The notes beneath the pieces were generated by a model. It was not told the origin of the DNA, searched no databases, and saw nothing but the letters and a program-made list of their open reading frames with translations. Source: Larix kaempferi (lineage: Eukaryota > Streptophyta > Pinopsida > Pinales > Pinaceae). From it: DNA of 64,000 bases. Positions 1 through 11,837 of this stretch are shown here, piece by piece; within the stretch, counting starts at the first letter, position 1; each line of letters begins with the position of its first letter. Location: contig BSBM01000865.1 in assembly GCA_027924585.1 (NCBI GenBank), positions 3,286,001 through 3,350,000 on the forward strand, read 5' to 3'. The position numbers and the translations under genes are program-made.

Positions 1-155
1 TACATTTACCAAGCATCAAAGGGATCAAAATTCTTAAGGTGTAATTTTTTTTTAACATGTAAAAAAGTTAAACTTAAGATATAAAAAAATTACACCTCAA
101 GAAATTGGATCCCTTTCAATGATTTGTAGATCCATGTTTAAGATGGATCTATGTT

Positions 156-1927
156 TGTAATGTCCCTTTTTAGAAATTTGTCAAAATGGTGAAATTTTCA
201 AATTTTCCACTAGTTCGACCCTTGACTAGTATTGGTTTCTTGGTTTCCAAATGACTCCAAATGTTCCCAAATTGTTACAAAAGGTGTATGAATGATATTA
301 GGACATGATTATGAGGTTCATGGATGCTTTAGAGTCTTCAAAAGGCTTTTGCAACTCTCCTTTAAGTTCTGGACAAAGTAGGGAGTTTGACTAGCAATTT
401 GGGGTTCAAATCCCCCTTGGGTAGATGCTGGAAATGGCTCTCCAAATGCTATGGGACCCTCTCAAATTTCTGAACAGAGGTAGGGGACATGTAGGGGACA
501 TCAATATAGGCTCATATACATCTCCATTCAAGTTATTAAGTATGCTACAACCCTCTCCAATCAGGTACAAAAATACTAGTTTCGACCTTGGGGGAAATGA
601 TAGGCAATATTCTCCAAATGCTATGAAAATGAACAATATGACTCCAAAAGCTTATGCACTGAACATGAAACTTGTATAACAGGTTATTAATAGTCCATAC
701 ATCATTAAATCATTAGTAGTTCACTGGTCCATTCGAATACATCAACATATCATTGGCATACATCAACATAGTGGGGAAATTGGCACCATTTGCTCGTTAA
801 TAATCAAATTTACATAGTTCCACTTGGGATTTTGACTTGAAGCTATTTTGAACATGAAGAACAGATAATTTACATCATATGATAAAATAATGAAGCATTA
901 GAAGCTCCCCCAAAGAGAAAAATAGCTCACCAAGTGCACAATTCCTCAAGGATCATGAATATGCCGAGCAAACTTGAAATGGTTCGAGAAACAAGCTGAA
1001 CTAGAAGTGACCATGAGCTGCCTTGTAGCTTGCACTTGCAACATATGAATCCATTAAAGCTCCAAATGAAAGGTCTGAATGGCCTCTCCAATTACCAACT
1101 AGGATGGGAATCTTTCACCCTCGAAATTGGTGTTAAGGCAAGTAGAGTAGCACTCCACTAGCTCTCCTCTCAAATGCAAATTTTGAAAATGATCAAAATC
1201 CCTTCTCTTACTTGATCCTTGTATTTTATAAACATCCTTAGCCTTCTAAAGTTCCAATTCCATCCATAGACTCCAAGCCAATTCGAATTAGGGAGAGGTT
1301 CATGATTTTCCATGTGTCTTCCACTTCCTAGCCTTCCACCTTCCACCAATTCGAGTAGGGACCTCTTGAGCTTCCCTAACTCCCATGAGCGCTCTCTTGG
1401 AGGCTATTATTAGGCCTGACATGTCATAATGGTTAGATGTCAACAATCTGGTCTGCAATTTGTCATAGGTGTCATAGCATCTTCATCATTGTTGTGATAG
1501 AGGTTAGGGAATCTAGTCCAAGTGTCCAATAACTCTTCATTTGACTCTTCCTCTTCCATGGGAGTTACACTTCCATCCAAATTCGACCTATGATGCATAT
1601 TTCCAAGTGTATGAGCCTTCCAACTCATCCCAAGAACGTTGAGCTTCTTAGGGATTCGAATTGACAAGAGGAGGTTGCCATGTGGCATAGAAAATCTAGC
1701 TTGTGTGGGCCCCACACCCTCCATGTGTCTTCATGATCAATTGTCACTCTGATTTTCTCTTGTATTTATTTATTTAGCTCCTTTATTAAATATTTATTCC
1801 ATTCTAATGTATAAGCATCATTTATTAGCTCCCTTATTGCAAATCCCAATGTCTCCATCCAACCTAGGGAACTAGTAGGACTAATGGAATTTTCTTGTCA
1901 TGACTTTATTTGAATGGGGACATTACA
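156..1927 (-). repeat. 3' LTR of element A
   Basis: The block starts TGTAATGTCCC at 156 and ends GGGGACATTACA at 1927, the inverted termini shared with C and G. Length 1772 bp, close to C's left LTR (1769 bp). The sequence aligns with the reverse complement of C's LTR, with many substitutions. The 5 bp outside the lower edge are ATGTT, but no partner duplication can be checked because the 5' LTR is missing. Short ORFs within it (for example 406-636, 425-679, 1440-1724) are not conserved. Confidence 0.85.
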
Positions 1928-1977
1928 GTCCTCCCCACCCAAGATTGCTTGTCCTCGAGCAATTTCAGATTTGGATG

Positions 1978-2359
1978 CTACAAAATTTGTTCCTCCTCCC
2001 ATGTGGCATCTTCACTTGGGAGATCCTTCCATTGTACCAAGTACTCTTTGATAGTTATGCTCCTTAATCTTCTTTCCCTAATCTTCAGAAAAAAAAACTG
2101 GAACAAGTATGAGCTGACCTTCATCATCCAAAGGATGAAGTTTTTCTGAAATGACAATTTTCTGACCAACAACCTTCTTGAGACATGAAACATGTAATAC
2201 ATTGTGAATTTTACTTCCTTCTAGAAGTTCTAGCTCATATGCTACCTCCCCAACCTTCCGAACTACCTTGTATGGGCCATAGTACCTTGGTTTTAGCTTC
2301 TCTGCTCCCTTCTTTTTCAAGGATGTTTGTTTATATGGTTGCAACCTCGAATATACCAA
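1978..2359 (-). pseudogene. Element A integrase C-terminus and chromodomain (frameshifted)
   Basis: Two overlapping minus-strand frames (2359-2078 and 2202-1978) together encode the integrase C-terminal GPY-type module (KPRYYGPYKVVRKVGEVAYE) and then a chromodomain core (EYLVQWKDLPSEDATWEEE). In chromoviruses this domain binds modified histone tails and steers integration. A frameshift near 2090-2200 separates the two halves. The segment continues the integrase at 3206-2361 across another frameshift and ends about 50 bp before the 3' LTR. C has the matching region at 31180-31670. Confidence 0.85.
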
Positions 2360-2360
2360 A

Positions 2361-3206
2361 TCATTGATTTGAAAGGTCCTTTCTTCCCTGTGTAGATCTG
2401 CATATTGTATTTTGTTTATTTTGGGCCACCTGCAAGTTGTCTTTCAAAAGCTTTAAAATTTCTTGGCTCTCTTCCATCCAATCTTTAGCTTTTGGAGCTC
2501 TACTATCACCAAATATATGCTCAACAAAGGTGAGTGCTTCATAACCATATAATGCTTTGAAAGGAGACATTCCTATTGACATATGAAAAGTGGTGTTGTA
2601 GCAAAACTCACCCAAGTGTAGCCATTTTACCCATGCCTTTTGTTGCTCTCCCACATAGTTCCTTAGGTACCCTTCCAGCCATTGATTCACTCTCTCTGTT
2701 TGGCCATCAGTTTGTGGATGATAGCTTGTGCTTGGAGTCAATTGAGTGCCCACCAATCTGAAAATTTCTTGCCAAAAATCACCCATGAATCTAATATCTC
2801 TATCACTTACAATGCTCTTGGGGAGCCCATGCAATCTGAATATTTCTTTAAAAAATACATCATCCACTCGTGCAACACTAAAAGATGATGTAACAACAAA
2901 GAAGTGAGCAAATTTGGTCCGCCTATCCACTACCACATATATGCAATCCTTTCCCAAAGATTTGGGAAAACCTGTGATGAAGTCCATTGAGATACTCTCC
3001 CATTTTTGTTCCGGAATGGGCAATGGTTGCAATAAACCAACTAGGCATGTGAGTTCAGATTTTTTTTGCTGACATACCTTACATTCATTTACATATTTGA
3101 GGACATATTCCTTCGTCCCTCTCCAAAAAAACCTTTGCCTTAATTGCCTATAAGTTTTGAAGATTCTCGGATGGCCAGCTAGTGGGGAATCATGTGCTTC
3201 TTGCAA
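2361..3206 (-). pseudogene. Element A integrase
   Basis: Encodes the retroviral-type integrase that inserts element cDNA. Visible parts are the HHCC zinc module (AGHP near residue 10, CKVC at 42-45) and the D,D(35)E core with Asp75 (SMDFITG), Asp135 (IVSDRD) and Glu171 (GQTERVNQ); spacing between the last two is 35 residues. The frame is lost near the 3' end, where the sequence expected to read toward KQTSLKK is out of frame, and resumes at 2359. Upstream, one nonsense codon at 3231-3233 (CAA to TAA compared with C) separates it from RNase H in the same frame. Confidence 0.9.
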
Positions 3207-3230
3207 AATCTTGTACTTGAGTTTTGAATT

Positions 3231-4385
3231 TTAAACCAAATAAATTCTACCCTTATAATATATCAGCCCATTCAAAATCCTGTAGTTATCATCCCCTTTG
3301 ACCCCATCTAACACATCACAAGCAAAACTATCTTTGGCATATTCAACCATTAGTATGTTTTTCCAATCTTTTGTAATGTCCATGAGAGAAAAGGAAGGTC
3401 TTCTAGATAATGCATCTGCTAAAATGTTATTCTTCCCTTTTACATATTCAATATCAAAATCAAAGGCTTGGATATTTCTTACCCACTTTTGTTGCCTCTC
3501 ATTAAGATCCTTTTGGGTGAGGAAGTGCTTTAAACTAGTGTGATCAGTTTTCACCACAAACTTTTTTCCCACCAAGTATTGCCTAAACTTGGCCAAGGCA
3601 TGCATGATGGCCAACATTTCTTTATCATAGATGGAGTAAAGCTTCTCATGTGGCTGCAACTTTTTGCTCTCAAAGGCTATAGGGTGTTGATTTTGCTTTA
3701 GGACAGCCCCTATCCCTTCACCTGAAGCATCACATTCCACAACAAAAGGTTTAGTAAAATCAGGTAATGCAAGTATTGGACAACTACTCATTACCTCATT
3801 TATTTCTTGAAATGCCTTTTCAGCCTCTTCATCCCACTTGAAAGCATCTTTCTTTGTCAAATCAATGAGTGGAGAAGTCAATTTGGAGAACCCTTTCACA
3901 AACTTCCTATAATAGGTGCATATTCCAATGAAGCCTCTTAATTCTGTGATGTTTTTTGGTGATGGCCATTCAAGGATAGCCCTTATTTTTTCCATGTGCA
4001 CTTTCACTCCTTGTCCAATAATGTACCCAAGATATAAAATTCCCTTCATCCCAAATTCACATTTAGACATCTTAGCAAACAAGGACTGTTCTTGTAAAAT
4101 TTTCAACACAACCTCTAAATGATGCAAATGTTCTCCCCAAGTTTTGCTATAAATGAGAATATCATCAAAGAAGACCAAAAAAAACTTCCTAAGCTGCTTG
4201 CAAAAGATCCTATTCATGCATGCTTGGAATGTGGTTGGAGCATTAGTTAATTCAAAAGACATAACAAGAAACTCAAAGTGGCCATAATGACATCTAAAAG
4301 CAGTCTTTTGCACATCTTCTTCCTTCATTCGAATTTTATGGTAACTTGATCTAAGCTCAATTTTGGAGAAATATTTTCCCCACAT
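3231..4385 (-). pseudogene. Element A reverse transcriptase and RNase H
   Basis: Central and C-terminal RT followed by Ty3-type RNase H. The RT active-site box VFFDDILIYS lies at residues 71-80 (F-x-D-D form). RNase H residues are recognisable in VVECDASGEGIGAVL, YDKEMLAIMHAL and KTDHTSLKHF, and the tether ADALSRRPS follows. The N-terminal RT half is in another frame (ORF 5371-4325); the frameshift lies near 4380 at a GGGGAAAA run. The frame ends at a nonsense codon just before integrase. Confidence 0.9.
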
Positions 4386-5371
4386 AGCTCATCCATGAGC
4401 TCATCAATTCTAGGAATATGATACCTATTCTTGATTGTCTTCTGGTTCAAAGCTCTAAAGTCTATGCACATCCTAAAGGTTCCATCTTTTTTCTTCACCA
4501 ACACTACTGAAGAGGCATAAGGGCTAGAGCTTGGTCTAATGAGTCCCAACTCTAAGAGTTCTTGGATGGCCTTTTCAATTTCCTCTCTGAATTTTTTTCG
4601 ATGTCTATAGGGTGGTATTTGGATGGGTGAAGTACCCTCCTCCAAAACAATGTTGTGCTCAACCCCCCTATCAGGTGGTCTACCATGTGGAAGGTCTCCA
4701 AAAACTTTTTCATACTTTTGTAGTAGTTTATCTATCTCCTTTGGGTATTCAACAACCTTTATGTTTGGCTTGGGAGAGGCGATGAAACATTCAGCAGCCC
4801 ATTCTATGTCTCCATGCCTCAATATGGATCTCATACTGTGGGAGGTCACTACTTGATTCGGATAGGTGTGCTGCCCTCTCACAACCCTTAGTATTCCTTC
4901 CGAATCTTGGAATTTCATTTCAAGAATTTGATAGTTCAATGTATGCTCCCCTATAAAGTACAACCATTGCACTCCCAAAACCACATTAGTATCAACAACA
5001 TCAACTACATAAAATCTATCAGAAAAAGTGTAGTTACCTATGGTGATTTGCATCTTTGGAACCCATGTTTTGCACTCCATGATGTTGTGTCCTGGAATGA
5101 CAACTGTGAAGCCATCGAATGGTTCAATAGGTATCTTCATTCTCTCCACCATGTATGCATCAATGAAGTTATGTGTGGATCCTCCATCTACCAAAATTGA
5201 GGCCCTTTGTCCTAGTACCACACCCTTGCATCGAATAGTGTGATAACGAGGCACTACTGAAAGTACTGCCATCCTTTCTTTGTCAGGTGAAGGATGATTT
5301 TCTTCGTGTTTCTCTTCTTCTACTGTATCATATCCCTCTTCTTGATCTGTAATGTGTCCTTCTTCCTCCAT
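4325..5371 (-). pseudogene. Element A protease and RT N-terminal half
   Basis: Residues 1-35 are an acidic linker that follows the lost gag. The retropepsin motif is VDGGSTHNF at about residues 61-69; the usual DSG/DTG is DGG here, which may impair activity. RT begins around residue 240 with [12 protein letters not shown] and includes [16 protein letters not shown]. It reads out of frame at the 3' end and is continued by ORF 4385-3231. The first in-frame Met is not the natural start because gag-pol is one polyprotein in this group. Confidence 0.88.
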
Positions 5372-5413
5372 ACCCCCTTCATACTCATCATTATTGTTAT
5401 GGAGAAAAACTTC

Positions 5414-8340
5414 CTATGGCTTGGGGTAGCCACAACAGACAAATGACTACCAAAAATCAACTCAATTATCAATACAATGCTATATAAATGAAAATGCTAA
5501 GATGTGGATAAATGACCAACCTTCAATCGGATGTTCGAAGTAGATCCCCGTTGAGCTTTCCAATCTCTACACTTGAACCTGCAGCTTAGTCTCAACAATA
5601 AATACAAGCAAGTGCATATAATATGTGAAAGATATTAGCATAAACAAGTAAATGGGGATATTATATCATGGTCCATGATATAATAAGCAAATGTAACCCA
5701 ATGTTAATTAACCATTCACAACATCAATTGGACAAGAAAATGAGTATTTCTATTAATGAAACAAGAAGTACATGATACAACCTTTTGTCGGCAACTCGTC
5801 TGAAGCGAGAACTAGGTCCCTCCACTGGTGTCTCCACCACTTCAATCCCCCATGCAATGGGAAACTCAAACTATGAAGGAGTTTGGTAGGTGAGCATAAG
5901 AGATTCACAACAACAAGGATCAATGGATGTAGACTCAAGCTATGGCAAAAATCCAATAGAGTTTCGATGCTCTCTCTTTCTCCTCCTTCCATGTACCATA
6001 AGAGCTCAATATATAGCCTTCCAAAGGTAGGTGAAAGGTTGAATCGAGTCGTTTCGGGATACATGGAGGGCCAAAGGTCACCCTAAGACCGCTTTTTGGA
6101 GTAAAAAGTGAGTTTTTATTAAAATTTACCATTTTAACTTATGTACGCGGCTGTAGTGGGACAGCCTGCACATGCGCGAGTTGCATCAAAGTAGCTTGCG
6201 TACAGGAACAAAAATAGGGAAAAATGGGTTCTTGAAGGGCAAAAAGTGGTTATGAGTCCATGAAATGAATAACAGAGGCCTAATAGTATAAATGCTCATA
6301 GGGTGGCAAAATACATTGTAACAGATGCCCCCTAATGTGTGAAGTCAGAGAAGGTAATGTGATGGCCGAAATACATTATAACTCTCAGAAGTGGAGTGAT
6401 GGAAACACAAATGGAAGGAGTAGCCCACTCGTCATAATACAATGATCTCTCTGAATACATATCGGTACAGTACATAGCAATCTGATACAATGGCCATGAA
6501 TAGGCAGTATATAGTAAATACATGTCATAAGCAGTCATAGCCATGACCCAATATAGAGTAAGATATGGTCTCCTACTGAAGAGGAAACAACTGATGCGAA
6601 TTGAAGGTACAAACTGCTGATGTATGAGATTGATCTCTCATAAGCATAATCACGATCACCAGTAGCATACTGAATGCTGCTGAAGTCTAGAGGTCTTCTA
6701 CACAAATCACCAATGGTGCATGCCTTATCAAGCAAATAAAGGTGCCGATGTCGAACCTGATGTGGCATCGTCTGATTACCGGTCATTGATGTATACCATT
6801 AACAGACGTGAGATAACCCACCAATAATGAAAATGGGCATAAAGGCATGAAGTACATTCATCAAAGTGTGAATAAAGGTGTTGAGTTCGAACACTCTGAC
6901 GAATCCATCGATCAGGAGGCATTGATGAATCCCGAACTGTCGATGGCGAGAGAACCTACCACTAATGACTGCAAGCCTCAAGGTACTCAACCAACTCTAA
7001 GTTTCAATTCCGGAATAAATGGTTTGGATTCGACAGAATGAAACTCGCTGGAAGGAGGGCATTAATGAATCCCCCATCAGCGATCACGAGGTAACCAACT
7101 ATGCTGAAATATTTGGAAGAACTCAGACGAACAAATCGGACTGTATGGGATGGCCGACATGCAATAGTCAAGATATATGAGGAGTGGTGGACTCTGGTTT
7201 CAATACTTCCTTTGAACAAGAGCATGAGCAGATGGATAGACTCAGGCAGTGTAGACTCAATGACTAGATGATAATAAAACTTTGCGACGCAGGAGGCATC
7301 AACAAAGGCTCCATAAGGACTGGAATCTTAACCAGCTGGTGGAGTAAGATCTGAGAAACAAGTACAGCTCCTAAGTTCCTACTAATGTCCCGACTCATGA
7401 TGAATGGAGTGGAAATGAATGCTCTGTTCAAAGGAGACACGATAGCTGCCAATAAGAAGTAGTACAGATTTTCCCATCCATCTTTTTCAGTTATATGATT
7501 TTTTTTGGTCTTTTTCATATTAGGAAAGTTTGAAAAAGAATAAAATTGTTTATAGTACAACAAGTGAGGGAACGAGTGTCAAGTGCAAGCAAACTAGTTC
7601 CAAGTAGTGGAGCATACCTATGATCAATGCAAGGAAGCATGTGCAAGATATGGACACTCGGGGGGGGGGGTGTTCCCTCAAGGTAAGGGGTCGATCAAGA
7701 TGCGAAAGATAAATGGAGGCTCTGCTTGGCTCGGAAGGGAAATTGCACAAGCACACGACTAATCACTGAGAAACAGGAGTCGGCACAAGGCTCAAAAGGC
7801 AAGCAGGATAATGCAATGCAATCACAACTCGACATAAATGGGGGAGTCCTTATGGGAAATGGCCAGAATAAAATGAAGTAGAGTATGAGTCTTCATCACA
7901 AAGTCATGGCGTGACTACAAAGGACTCTCAAACCTAAGGAGGAACAGCGAAATGGGCACCAAAAGACATAAAAGGATCTAACTAGGGCACCCATGGTCGG
8001 ACAAGCCCTACTGCCAAATAACAACACTTCTAGAGCAGCATAGAAGTTCCGTGTCAATTAAAAAGTGGGGTCGCACCTAAGGTTAATGAATGTGGTCAGA
8101 ACGTCAAATGCAAAAATGCAGATGAAATGATGCCTAACTTAGATGCCAAGTGTAGAAAATACCTGCCGAAGGCGCAACACAGTGAAAAATCCACTTTCGT
8201 CGAAAAAAAACTTTTGAAAACAACACTTTACAGCTCATATTAGTCCAAAACGGCTCAAAACGACAAAAACTATAGAAACGTGCATATGAAAAACTATAAA
8301 TAGTAATAAAAATTTACTTTTACCATTTCATTTTCAATTT
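5414..8340 (-). repeat. Left (3') LTR-like end of element D
   Basis: No gene. The stretch 5414-7480 is collinear with 22520-24300 in the same orientation; for example both contain GTCATTGATGTA followed by CCATTAACA (6782 and 23871), and AGGAGGGC followed by ATGA (7055 and 24140). The stretch 7490-7900 matches 22085-22550, which lies on the opposite side of the shared block in the right copy. A G10 run sits near 7661. A polypyrimidine stretch ATCCCCCTCTTC near 8450 could be the reverse complement of a polypurine tract and might mark a more distal LTR edge. Confidence 0.55.
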
Positions 8341-8659
8341 TTATCCACCATAGTGCTTTTGGTTGGTTTTTACCCTCGATCTTCAGCTGCAGATTCTGGG
8401 AGCTACAGGCGTCGGATTCATGAACCGTCTGGATCAGTTTGGTGGTCTCATCCCCCTCTTCAATTTCATAGCTTTTATTTCAGTTTTTAATAGTCAAATT
8501 TTAATCTTTTGCCATAGGCTACATCCACAACTCGTTGTACGCGAGCTACTTCTATGCGGGTCGGGTGGAGGGCTTTTTGTACACGGTCAACACATGCGTT
8601 GACCGCTACTATGTACAGATTAGCCCGCGTACAACGCCGTGGGTTTGGTTTTTTAAGAT

Positions 8660-9574
8660 GTGGGCACTAAAAAATGCCTTATTTTTTTCTCCAGGATGGT
8701 CCTGGAGTGGAGAGAGAGAGAACATGATGTTGTGGATGAGCATGTACGCCAAGATTTACCCACCCAACAAACGTTACAAGCATGCGACCTATATAAATTT
8801 TGGAGCATTGGGGGTTTAAAGGCCCAAAACCAATTGCTCCGCAAGTTGGTCAATTACTGGGATGCAGATGCTCATCATTTCGATATGGATGGTCAACCAC
8901 TTCCATTGGAGGTGGAGGATATTTACTTCATTACTGGTTTGTCCCACTGAGGGGATGTGGCGAGCCTCAGGTCTCACAATGTAGGAGGTGGAATCACGAT
9001 TAGTGATTACATAGACAGGTATTGCATTCCTGGCAGCTAGGTTCCTATTGATGCCCTTGCGAGCCTAAGTATGAAGATTATAGTTCTTACACTTGGTAGG
9101 ATTTCAGGATCAGCTGCTCTACATTAGGCTTCTCGACCATTGATATTCTACATGGTAGAGTGTATGAGACCGAATGTGAATGACTGGTGCACAACATTGC
9201 TGACTACTATGAAGAGTCAACTAATGGAGTGCAAGATGGGATGGGCAAATAAATTCGGGTTCGGTAGCATCTTATGTAGTTTTTTCTTCGAGAGAGTACT
9301 GGGCTTGAGGCCGAGGGTTGAAGTCTCTCTGCACAGTCTCCAAGATCCCGCCCAGACTCGGTGGGAAGAGGTACTGATGCGGCAGGGTGGTGGCCGACAT
9401 GCATTACCATATTCAGAGGAGTTCTTTCACTGGTGGGAACGACAAGTCATCGCCATCGATGACTACCCATATGAGGGGATAGACTACCGCGGAGATAGAG
9501 ACATGCCGCTCCCTCCAGGGGCCGCGTTCAGAGACATAGGTATGACTACTCTTTTTAAGTTTTGTGTATTTTAA
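8660..9574 (+). pseudogene. Antisense plant mobile domain (PMD) ORF of element D
   Basis: One reading frame runs 8660-9574 on the plus strand, opposite to D's gag-pol, broken only by stops at 8948 (TGA), 9038 (TAG) and 9125 (TAG). The text PLEVEDIYFITGLS and the following helices (ISDYIDRYCIPGS, WANKFGFGSILCSFFFERV) resemble the plant mobile domain (PMD/MAIL family), found in plant proteins and carried by some LTR and MULE-type transposons. Antisense extra ORFs upstream of the 3' LTR are known in Tat elements such as Grande. A GTATG after GACATAG at 9540 may be a splice donor, and related but broken sequence continues to about 9920. Assignment rests on pattern recognition, without a profile search. 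Confidence 0.6.
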
Positions 9575-10260
9575 TTTTTTTGGATTTTTTGTTATAAGTG
9601 AAAAAAAAAATCTTTTTGGTGTGGCATCATATTAATGGCTGACTGTTTGCTCACAAATATGGGTCTGTGAAGACCTCAGGGATTCCTTTGACACCGCCAT
9701 AGAGGTAGGGGAGGCAAGATATTAGGTGAGGCGACAGAGCTCACAATGGAGACTGTACGGGTCAACCTCTCCCGTATGACTACTTGGGTACCACTCATAG
9801 AGGTAGAGCATCTCCCGGAGGCGATGCAGCGACATGTGGTCGGGGGTACCAGGTGTATGGGTGCGGCTGCTGCGGTGTATAGCCAACGTCGTACACTATT
9901 ATGGTTAGACTCATCTCACTGAGGCGGCGAGGCCTCCCCGCAGGGCTTAGATGCCATGGGGATCACTATTTTTGTATCGGATTGTATATTTTTGAGAGCT
10001 ATCGGCTCCGATTTTGTATCATGGCACCACTTTATATATATATATATATATACACACAACTTTGATTTTCCAACTCTACTATTGTGTATGTACAAATGTG
10101 TGAATAAATATTATTTGTGTGCTTCTTTCATTGATGTGACAAATGTCAATCTAGGACATAATTAGCATATGCATCAGTTATATGATTTAAAACGTCTCAG
10201 AACGTGAATGTATGTAATAAAAACAAAATAACGCTCCAAGAGTCTTACCCTTAAGAACCT
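9575..10260. other. Spacer between PMD ORF and RNase H of element D
   Basis: No intact gene. 9661-9920 looks like broken downstream coding sequence of the PMD ORF (a readable piece begins DLRDSFDTAIEVGEARY before a stop). A TA/TATA microsatellite lies at 10031-10052. The rest is AT-rich without recognisable content. Confidence 0.5.
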
Positions 10261-10554
10261 TCATAGTAACGTAGGATCCCTCACACAGTACTGGCCATTC
10301 AACTGAGACACAACTAGTTGTGCATCCAAGCGAACTTCTAAAGACTGGATACCATGCGAAATGGCATCGCGAAGTAACTCGATGACGACACTGTACTCAG
10401 CCACATTGTTGGATGTAGGGCCGAGACAAGCGCCTCCTGAAGACACAATCTGACGGCCGAGCGAGTAAATAACCCACACAGCAAAAGCAAGTCTCTGCGT
10501 ATGATGGACAACCCCATCCGTGAATCCTAAGAACACTAGAGATTCCACTGACAT
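10261..10554 (-). pseudogene. Archaeal-type RNase H (aRH) of element D, downstream of integrase
   Basis: Ninety-seven residues with the RNase H fold signature: FTDG (first Asp) near residue 12, NNVAEYSVVIELLRDA (catalytic Glu) near residue 50 and VRLDAQLVVSQLNG (second Asp) near residue 75. The pattern is the RVT_3 or archaeal-type RNase H that Tat-lineage Ty3/gypsy elements carry in addition to the Ty3 RNase H. In the textbook Tat order it lies between RNase H and integrase; here it lies 3' of the integrase C-terminus, in the same orientation. The fourth acidic position is not evident and the N-terminus is short. Confidence 0.75.
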
Positions 10555-10666
10555 CTGTCAACCAAATGGAAGCGAATCAACGAACTCGAAAAACCAAATA
10601 AAAGCTAAAGTATGTACATAAACCACCATACAATAGTATACAAAAGTATCAGCTCGAGCTAGAAGC

Positions 10667-11837
10667 TCAATCGTAATACCGCTTGAGGTAGAGCCCATTT
10701 CTAGGCTCATTCAAGGCATTCCCTTCGTAATCTTCCAACTTGTAGGCTCCTTTCTCCAGAACACGCCTCACAACGTAAGGACCGTGCCACATGGGATTAA
10801 ACTTGCCTGCCCCTAGGGGTTCCTTAGCTTGATCATAAAGGAGGACCAAGTCACCTTCAACATATTGTCGGGGATGAACATACCTATCATATTGAACCTT
10901 AGCACGACGTTTGTTAGCATCAATTGCTACGGTGGCATCCCAACGCTGCTCGTCAAGTTGCTCAAGGTAGACTAGACATTGCTCTACTTCTGAAGTGTCA
11001 AGTAGGAGCTCCATAGCTATTTTTAAATAAGGGATTTTGCATTCAATCGACAAGATAAACTCCACACCATGGACTAACTGAAATGGTGAGAACCCGATAG
11101 AAGTCTTGACTGTGGTTCGATATGCCCGCAAAGCAGGACATAACATAATGTGCCAATTTCTCTTGCTTTGCCGGATGGTTCATTGGAGAATGGTCTTTAA
11201 GGACTTATTTACTGCCTCGACTTGACCATTCACTTGGGGATAGTAAGAAGATGACTGATCTTGCTTAAATCCCAGCTTAAGTGATAAATCCACCATCATA
11301 TGGTTTTGGAAGTGATTTCCATGGTCAATGACAATCTCCTTCGAGATACCAAATCGAGTTATAATCTGATTGAATACGAAGTGGGTTGTTGTAGCACCAT
11401 CGACTTTAACGGTCGGCATGGCCTTAGCCCATTTGTTAAAATAATCAACGGCCACGATGATATGGTGATGCCCCCCAACCGAGGCTGGGTTAGAATCCAT
11501 GAAATCTACCCCCCACTTGGTGAAGGGACCAACGGTGATGACCGGATGTAAAGGAGCAGGGTGCGAGTGCATGTTCCGAGCAAACACCTGGCAAGGGTGA
11601 CATCTCTTCACAGCATTTACACAATCTTTGAAGATCGTAGGCCAAAAATATCCCGCTCGCAAGATACGTTGGGCTATCGCCAGCCCGGATAAGTGACCGC
11701 CACACGCTCCGCTATGGAAATCATTAAGTACCAACTCCGCTTCTTCATGAGTTAAACAACGACGAAGGATAGAGTCTTTCCTCGGCGATATAAAGTTTCA
11801 CCGACGATGACATAATCTTTAGCGTGATGTCTCACAC
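10667..11837 (-). pseudogene. Element D integrase
   Basis: Integrase in two frames. ORF 11734-11180 holds the zinc module (ACGGHLSG, RCHPCQ) and the D,D(35)E core: Asp77 (KWGVDFMD), Asp137 (IVIDHGNHF) and Glu173 (GQVEAVNK). ORF 11146-10667 holds the C-terminal domain (KFNPMWHGPYVVRRVLEKGAYKLE as a GPY-type module, split here by position only). The region upstream to 11837 encodes the end of the RNase H-integrase linker in a shifted frame. The copia element B inserted at 11837; joining 18610 to 11837 restores a continuous reading (…RRV then RHHAKDY…). Confidence 0.9.

Larger units (their letters stand above)
156..5413 (-). mobile_element. Element A: Ty3/gypsy chromovirus, 5' part missing
   Basis: Minus-strand chromovirus. 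Read on the minus strand it runs protease, RT, RNase H, integrase, chromodomain and 3' LTR. The same family as element C (25107-33404): proteins and LTR align throughout. Homology to C stops near 5410, just upstream of the protease, where unrelated sequence (the LTR-like end of D) begins; gag, primer site and 5' LTR are absent. No gag remnant of A is seen on the far side of D, so a simple D-into-A insertion is not proven and deletion is equally possible. Confidence 0.85.

Noticed and set aside
385-420. GGTTCAAATCCC, like the T-arm/B-box of a tRNA or SINE
   Set aside because: It lies inside A's LTR, the matching place in C has changed stem bases, and no A-box, anticodon arm or acceptor stem fits upstream.
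8535-8640. Weak inverted similarity between ACGCGAGCTACTTC near 8540 and the complement of 6160-6220
   Set aside because: Short and imperfect; not enough to claim terminal repeats.
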